NCBI RefSeq assembly: GCF_002014975.1
Contig: NZ_MUXV01000058.1
Coordinates: 1 to 19,946 of the forward strand
Source: Moraxella bovis
GTDB taxonomy: Bacteria; Pseudomonadota; Gammaproteobacteria; Pseudomonadales; Moraxellaceae
Direction of reading: 5' to 3'
Length of the DNA: 19,946 nucleotides
The notes beneath the pieces were generated by a model. That model was not told where the DNA came from. It searched no databases and saw only the letters and a program-made list of their open reading frames with translations. Below, in pieces: positions 15,695-19,946 of the stretch. How positions within the stretch are numbered: position 1 is the first letter of the stretch; each line of letters opens with the position of its first letter. The position numbers were made by a program, and so were the translations under genes.

Positions 15695-16783
15695 ATGAAG
15701 CTAACAGCCCTAAAAAGCCTGATGACCGCTTGCCTAATCGGTGGCGTGATGATGTCATCAGCCCATGCAAACAACCCTGCTCCAACCATCAAAGCAGACG
15801 CCCCCAACCGTTATACCGTCAAAAAAGGCGATACATTGTGGGACATCTCTGGTAAATATCTGAGCGCACCGCATAGATGGCGTGAGATTTGGGCGACCAA
15901 CAAACAAGTCAAAAACCCACACCTTATCTACCCTGGTGATATTCTTATCATGTGTATCATTAAGGGTCAGACCTTGGTCGGCGTGGACACAGGTGAGGGC
16001 TGTGCAGGCATTGAACGTCAAATCCAAGAGGTGGCACCCAGTGAACCAGTTCGTCTGACACCGCTAGAAGGTAGTGTGCCACCTATTCCATTATCAAATA
16101 TCCGTCATTGGCTTGACCGTTCGGTGATTGTCAATCCCGATGATTTTGAGACGACCCCTTATGTACTGGCGTCCAAAAAAGGCAATCTTATTACCGCAAC
16201 AGGCGACAAGATTTATGTTAAAGGGGCACTGCTTACCCCAGGTCAGACTTATGGCGTGTATCGCAAGTCCGAGCCTTATGTAGATGTGCAGACAGGTACG
16301 GTGATTGGGCTAGAAGCGGTACAAGTAGCTCGTGGTATCGTGACTGATGTGGCAGGTAATGGCGTATCAAGCATTCAAATCACCCAGTCATTCGACACAG
16401 AAATCCACGAGGGCGACCGCGTCTTCTCTGAGGTACCAACCCAGCTTCCTGTGGTGTTCTACCCTGCCCCTGCTGAGGTAACTCGTGGCGGTAGTATTGC
16501 ACGCGTGATGGGCAGTATCGGCAGTGCCGCCAAAGGCAGTGTGGTCGCCATCAATATCGGCGCTGCCCAAGGAGCAAGAGCGGGTCACGTTCTTGATGTC
16601 TATCGTAAAGGGGCGTTGGTGCGTGACATTCGTGATAACGACACGCCAGTACGCCTACCTAGCGAAAAAGCAGGTCAGGTGATGGTGTTTAAGGTATTTG
16701 ACCACATCAGTTATGCTTATGTTCTCTCATCAGAGTTACCACTAAGTAAAGGCGACCAGTTGGTGCCACCGCCTTATCTATAA
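15695..16783 (+). CDS. tsaP: LysM peptidoglycan-binding protein, TsaP-like (type IV pilus secretin-associated)
   Basis: A 362-residue exported protein. Residues 1-25 form a signal peptide ending SSAHA (cleavage before NN). A LysM domain spans about 39-86 (YTVKKGDTLWDISGKYL...NPHLIYPGDIL), followed by a long beta-rich region resembling the FlgT-like C-terminal part of TsaP. In Neisseria and Myxococcus TsaP binds peptidoglycan and anchors the PilQ secretin ring. The location directly upstream of dprA and tsaC is the arrangement of the Pseudomonas aeruginosa tsaP homolog, which supports the assignment. The function here is inferred. It is followed by a strong terminator. Confidence 0.85.
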   Translation: MKLTALKSLMTACLIGGVMMSSAHANNPAPTIKADAPNRYTVKKGDTLWDISGKYLSAPHRWREIWATNKQVKNPHLIYPGDILIMCIIKGQTLVGVDTGEGCAGIERQIQEVAPSEPVRLTPLEGSVPPIPLSNIRHWLDRSVIVNPDDFETTPYVLASKKGNLITATGDKIYVKGALLTPGQTYGVYRKSEPYVDVQTGTVIGLEAVQVARGIVTDVAGNGVSSIQITQSFDTEIHEGDRVFSEVPTQLPVVFYPAPAEVTRGGSIARVMGSIGSAAKGSVVAINIGAAQGARAGHVLDVYRKGALVRDIRDNDTPVRLPSEKAGQVMVFKVFDHISYAYVLSSELPLSKGDQLVPPPYL

Positions 16784-16807
16784 TTCATTGATAAATAGTG
16801 ATGTATT

Positions 16808-16843
16808 AAAATTGCCAATACGCTTGTATTGGCAATTTTATTT
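16808..16843 (+). terminator. Strong intrinsic terminator after tsaP
   Basis: A perfect 14-bp stem (16808-16821 with 16826-16839) and a 4-nt GCTT loop are followed by a T-rich tail. It separates tsaP from dprA, so dprA-tsaC must have its own promoter in 16840-16914. Confidence 0.88.
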
Positions 16844-16914
16844 TGCCAATGAAATTTTATAAAAAAGACAGTAGTGATATAATGCAAGCCTGTCATTTAA
16901 CATAAGAAACAAAC

Positions 16915-18072
16915 ATGAGTTATCAGACACTAGACGAGACATCCGCCACGCTTGCTTTGTGGTATGTGGTAAATACTTCTTTGACCGCTTTTTATAAATT
17001 GACCGAACAATTTGGCGGTGCAAAGCAGGCTCTGACAAAAGGGTTTGGGGCATGGCAGGAGATTGGTGTGCATAACGCCCACATCAAAAGATGGCAGGAT
17101 GTTGATGACGTCATGGCGATGGTGATCAGACTGCATGATGAAGCAGGGCGTGGGGCGTACGGTATGCTTCTGATGGATGATGAGCGTTATCCTGAAATGC
17201 TCAGACAGATGTATGACCCACCACCAGTGCTTTTTTATCGTGGGGAGGTGACACGCTTGTCGGATAGGCAAGTGGCAATCGTCGGCAGTCGTTCCCCCAC
17301 AGAGTTTGCTTATCAGATGACTTTTAATATGGCAGAATATTTGGCTTATCAGGGACTGACCATCACCAGTGGACTGGCAGGCGGTATCGATAAAGCGGCA
17401 CATCTGGGCGGATTATCAAATGGGTGCGGACAGACGGTGGGGGTGATGGGAACAGGCATTGATGTGTGCTATCCTAAAAACCACAATGCTCTGTATGCTC
17501 AGATTATCAATGAGGGTGGCTGTCTCATTAGTGAACTACTGCCCGCCACGCCCGCCACCAAGCACAACTTTCCACGCCGTAACCGTCTGGTAGCAGGGTT
17601 ATCACTTGCCACGCTGGTCACCGAAGCCGCCATTGCCAGTGGCTCGCTCATCACCGCACGCCTGACCGCTGAGCAAGGTAAGCAGGTTTTCGCTGTGCCT
17701 AGCTCTATCGATAATGTTAATGCCGAGGGCTGTCATCATCTCATCCGCGAAGGGGCAACCCTGATTTACCACCCCAGTCAGATTATTGATGAACTCAGTG
17801 GAAGTGTGATGGGCTATAACGACCTACCCAAAACCTTCTCTCGGGGTGTTTCAGCCCTTGATAATGCTCATGAAAAACTCCCTGTGTCCGCACCAGTTGC
17901 CATTGCACCCCATTTGCAGGGCGTGTTTGATAAGTTATCCAATCAGCCGACTGACCTAGATACACTTGTGGCGGCGACTGCTTTGGATGTTGGGACATTG
18001 CTGGCGTCTTTGTTGGAGCTTGAAATGATTGGTATGGTAAAAGTGGTCGGGGGTCGCTATGAGCGAGCATGA
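16915..18072 (+). CDS. dprA: DNA-processing protein DprA (DNA protecting protein, Smf)
   Basis: Binds incoming single-stranded DNA during natural transformation and loads RecA. The 385-residue protein has an N-terminal helical region (1-105), then the Rossmann-like DprA fold with VAIVGSRSPTEFA (120-132), TSGLAGGIDKAAH (151-163), GTGIDVCYPKNH (179-190) and FPRRNR (219-224). A C-terminal winged-helix-like segment (about 325-385) precedes RYERA. All core motifs look intact, consistent with the natural competence of Moraxella. Its last 14 nt overlap tsaC, which indicates coupling. Confidence 0.96.
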   Translation: MSYQTLDETSATLALWYVVNTSLTAFYKLTEQFGGAKQALTKGFGAWQEIGVHNAHIKRWQDVDDVMAMVIRLHDEAGRGAYGMLLMDDERYPEMLRQMYDPPPVLFYRGEVTRLSDRQVAIVGSRSPTEFAYQMTFNMAEYLAYQGLTITSGLAGGIDKAAHLGGLSNGCGQTVGVMGTGIDVCYPKNHNALYAQIINEGGCLISELLPATPATKHNFPRRNRLVAGLSLATLVTEAAIASGSLITARLTAEQGKQVFAVPSSIDNVNAEGCHHLIREGATLIYHPSQIIDELSGSVMGYNDLPKTFSRGVSALDNAHEKLPVSAPVAIAPHLQGVFDKLSNQPTDLDTLVAATALDVGTLLASLLELEMIGMVKVVGGRYERA

Positions 18073-18667
18073 ATGTATCACTCACAGTGCTGATGTGGCG
18101 TATGAATGGGTCATGCAAGGTAGGATTTTGGCTTACCCTACCGAGAGTGTATGGGGGCTGGGCTGTCATGCTTTTGATGTACAGGCGGTAAATAAGCTTC
18201 TTGCCCTAAAACAACGCCCTGTCGAAAAGGGCGTGATTGTACTGACTTCGGATGAATCATACATTGATGTATTTTTGAAAAATCTGCCGAAGGCTCGCCA
18301 AAATGACATCATCAAAAGCTGGGCGCATGCCGATGACAGACGGCAGGCGAGTACATGGCTGTTTGATATTCCTGATGGAGTTAGTATCCCTCAATGTGTG
18401 CGTGGCAAACATGAGAGCCTTGCCATTCGAGTAATCAACCATGCCAAAATCGCCAAATTATGTGATTTGCTTGCTACTCATGATAACAATCCGTTTGGCT
18501 TTTTGATGTCTACCAGTTGTAATGTTGGTGGACAAGTCCCCGCTCATGATTTTGAGATGGCATGGCGTTATTTTGGGAATGAAGTCTGTTATCTGCTCGG
18601 CGATACGCTGGGCTATGATAAACCCAGTCAAATCATTCATGCCAGTACAGGGCAGGTGGTGCGGTAG
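18059..18667 (+). CDS. tsaC: Threonylcarbamoyl-AMP synthase TsaC (YrdC/Sua5 family)
   Basis: Makes threonylcarbamoyl-adenylate from Thr, bicarbonate and ATP for t6A37 of ANN-decoding tRNAs. The 202-residue single-domain protein has AYPTESVWGLG (25-35), LLALKQRPVEKGVIVL (47-62), SLAIRV and MSTSCNVGG, the YrdC nucleotide/threonine-binding signatures. It is the short TsaC form without a Sua5 C-terminal domain. ATG 18059 overlaps the dprA end. The dprA-tsaC order is widely conserved. Confidence 0.95.
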   Translation: MSEHECITHSADVAYEWVMQGRILAYPTESVWGLGCHAFDVQAVNKLLALKQRPVEKGVIVLTSDESYIDVFLKNLPKARQNDIIKSWAHADDRRQASTWLFDIPDGVSIPQCVRGKHESLAIRVINHAKIAKLCDLLATHDNNPFGFLMSTSCNVGGQVPAHDFEMAWRYFGNEVCYLLGDTLGYDKPSQIIHASTGQVVR

Positions 18668-18679
18668 TTTTGATGATAA

Positions 18680-18714
18680 AAAACCCTTTGTATGATACAA
18701 AGGGTTTTGGTTTT
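18680..18714. terminator. Bidirectional terminator between convergent tsaC and the HMA-like gene
   Basis: A perfect 13-bp stem (18680-18692 with 18696-18708) and a TGA loop have T-rich tails on both strands (GGTTTTTT to the right, TTTTTTATC on the complement). Confidence 0.87.
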
Positions 18715-18732
18715 TTAAAGCAAGCAGATTGC

Positions 18733-18915
18733 TTAGATACCAGCAGCAGCTTTAAAAGCAGCTTCATCAAAGTCATCACCGTGAGTCACAACCACAGTGC
18801 CTTTGTCGATGTTTACGTTAACAAATTTAACGCCGGCGATAGTTTCGGTTTTAGCAACTAGAGCGTCAGCAGCAGCTTGGTCGGCAACAGTTAGATTGAA
18901 TTGAGATTGTGGCAT
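18733..18915 (-). CDS. Small HMA-fold-like protein lacking the CxxC metal site
   Basis: A 60-residue protein with a beta-alpha-beta-beta-alpha-beta-like pattern: QFNLTVADQ, a long helix AAADALVAKTETI, GVKFVNVNID, GTVVVTHG, and a helix DEAAFKAAAG. This resembles heavy-metal-associated (CopZ-like) domains, but there is no cysteine at all. It therefore cannot bind Cu(I) in the usual way. The start at 18915 is favoured over ATG 18927 because GGAG lies 6 nt upstream of it. Simple, biased codon use (GCA/GCT for Ala, repeated AAA/ACC) suggests high expression. A weak promoter, TTGCGC, 16 bp, then TAAAAT, is visible on the minus strand near 19000-19028. The function is unknown. Confidence 0.8.
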   Translation of the reverse strand: MPQSQFNLTVADQAAADALVAKTETIAGVKFVNVNIDKGTVVVTHGDDFDEAAFKAAAGI

Positions 18916-19176
18916 AATATACTCCATGGGTAAATGAGAATGATGTGGATGTGTTTAAATGAGATGAGTTTGAACCAGCTCATCATTTAGAACTTAGTCT
19001 TATTTTAATCGATATCAAGCTTTGCGCAATAAAATACAGATAAAATGCCGTAAACTAAGCCTTAATAGCATTGATTTTACAAGCAATTACAATGTAAACT
19101 AATGTAACCTAAAATTGGCGATTTGCTACGTATTTCAACCATTTTGATGGTGCGATTAACAAAAAATATTGGGCTC

Positions 19177-19300
19177 TGGTTCAAAAAGTATGCTACAAAG
19201 AAAACCGTTCGTGGTGAGCTTGGGAAACCTAACGGTTTTCCTACCCGTAGGCATAGCTCAGGGCGAACGGAAAATCTAGTTCAGCATGCTTTTTGGACTA
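19177..19300. repeat. Nested palindromic element (MITE-like)
   Basis: The outer arms 19177-19194 and 19283-19300 are 18-nt inverted repeats matching at 15 of 18 positions. The inner arms 19205-19222 (CCGTTCGTGGTGAGCTTG) and 19253-19270 (ATAGCTCAGGGCGAACGG) also pair. The inner sequence is the CCGTTCG-TGAGCT type of repeat found scattered in many proteobacteria. It is part of the 18928-19650 interval, which otherwise contains only repeats and AT-rich DNA and no gene that I recognise. Confidence 0.65.
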
Positions 19301-19366
19301 CTATCAAATATTGATGAAAATGGCGTTTTGTCAATCAATTTTAATGCGTATTTTAAAAGTTTTAAA

Positions 19367-19575
19367 TAGGGCGTGCCTGCCTTTGGTATTTGCAATGAAA
19401 AATAGGGGAAATCGCACGTTTTTCAAGGAAAAAACTTGAGGTTGATAGTTATTCTATCAAGCAAGTTTTTGACGATGAAAAACAAGATTTAGCCATTTTT
19501 CATGAAAAAATGGCTTAAAGTGTTAAATCTTCATCTTAATTTTATAAAAATGTTATCAATGTTAGGCACGCCCTA
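19367..19575. mobile_element. 209-bp element with 12-bp perfect terminal inverted repeats
   Basis: TAGGGCGTGCCT (19367-19378) and its exact complement AGGCACGCCCTA (19564-19575) bound a 209-bp AT-rich unit with no ORF. Inside are a hairpin with stem TTGATAG/CTATCAA extended by AACTTG/CAAGTT (about 19434-19467) and a 10-bp hairpin AGCCATTTTT/AAAAATGGCT (19491-19500, 19506-19515). About 60 bp of its right end is repeated at window positions 15-76. It fits a non-autonomous MITE-like element. No target duplication is obvious. Confidence 0.6.
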
Positions 19576-19650
19576 ACTATTCCTTATACATTATGTACCA
19601 AAATGTTTGTTTTTCTTACTAAATTGTGATTTAATAGACATCCTGCAAAA

Positions 19651-19946
19651 CTACCCAATCCACCCAAACACGAGCTTTACCCTAAGTTCAAATCTTGCCA
19701 ATGATTTACGATAGGTGGTTAAGAACATTTTAAAGGCTTAAAACTTGGCAAAGATATGTTCTACTCTCACCCGTGTTTTAGACAATAATGCGTTATAATC
19801 TTTGGCTTCTTGTACTAATGGGTATTTCTTGGTTGCTTTTAGTGGCGTAAAGGCATTAGCATGTATGTGTTTTATGCCTTGATAACCACTGTCTGCTAGG
19901 ATAAACTTAGCATTTGTTAAATTTGGGGGTATTATTAAAAACAAAT
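19651..19946 (-). pseudogene. IS5-family DDE transposase, C-terminal part with an internal stop, cut by the window edge
   Basis: On the minus strand the frame encodes ILADSGYQGIKHIH...PLK...EAKDYNALLSKTRVRVEHIFAKF, the C-terminal DDE region of IS5-type transposases (DSGYQG holding the Asp, and the RVRVEH segment holding the Glu). TAA at 19738-19740 interrupts it, but the same frame continues without shift for 28 more residues to TAG at 19651-19653 with a basic KMFLTTYRKSLARFELRVKL tail, typical of the family. The stop is thus probably a nonsense mutation (for example AAA to TAA). The N-terminal part lies beyond the window. Confidence 0.75.

Noticed and set aside
19123..19314. 63-residue open frame on the plus strand
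   Set aside because: It runs through the nested palindrome; its sequence is explained by the repeat and not by a protein.

Overview
The window is a chromosomal origin region from a gammaproteobacterium, most likely Moraxella (family Moraxellaceae). The support is the gene order dnaA / oriC / rpmH-rnpA-yidD-yidC-mnmE, the Moraxellaceae/Pseudomonas-like order tsaP-dprA-tsaC, and the moderate, AT-leaning base composition. The species cannot be fixed from the sequence alone.

Layout. Positions 1-80 hold the end of an interspersed repeat. dnaA runs leftward (127-1686). An AT-rich oriC with four perfect DnaA boxes lies at about 1990-2205. Rightward from there come rpmH, rnpA, yidD, yidC and mnmE (ribosome, RNase P, membrane insertion and tRNA modification), then nrdR, ribD and ribE (ribonucleotide reductase control and riboflavin synthesis), then fmt and rsmB (initiator-tRNA formylation and 16S rRNA methylation). 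An AT-rich accessory stretch follows: a VapBC-like toxin-antitoxin pair, thrC, and a membrane-protein gene broken by an amber codon. Next is tsaP-dprA-tsaC (type IV pilus secretin anchoring, DNA uptake/transformation, tRNA t6A synthesis). A small leftward gene for a cysteine-free HMA-like protein follows. The right end is a graveyard of small palindromic elements and a decayed IS5-type transposase that runs off the window.

The most interesting system is a dispersed centromere. Nine copies of the ParB-binding parS palindrome (two perfect, seven with one or two mismatches) lie between 6442 and 11531, 4-9 kb from oriC. Six are inside genes: three in mnmE, one each in ribE, fmt and rsmB. Three are in the ribD-ribE gap. 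Five of the six genic sites are read in the same frame and leave a V-x-R/C-E-T peptide footprint. In mnmE the three sites sit in an Asn-rich extra segment of about 30 residues between the G4 and G5 motifs of the GTPase domain, so the segment looks like a protein loop that hosts centromere DNA. The ribD-ribE gap additionally carries three perfect DnaA boxes, one of which encodes the last residues of RibD. It therefore resembles a second DnaA-binding/segregation locus. The parA and parB genes are not in the window.
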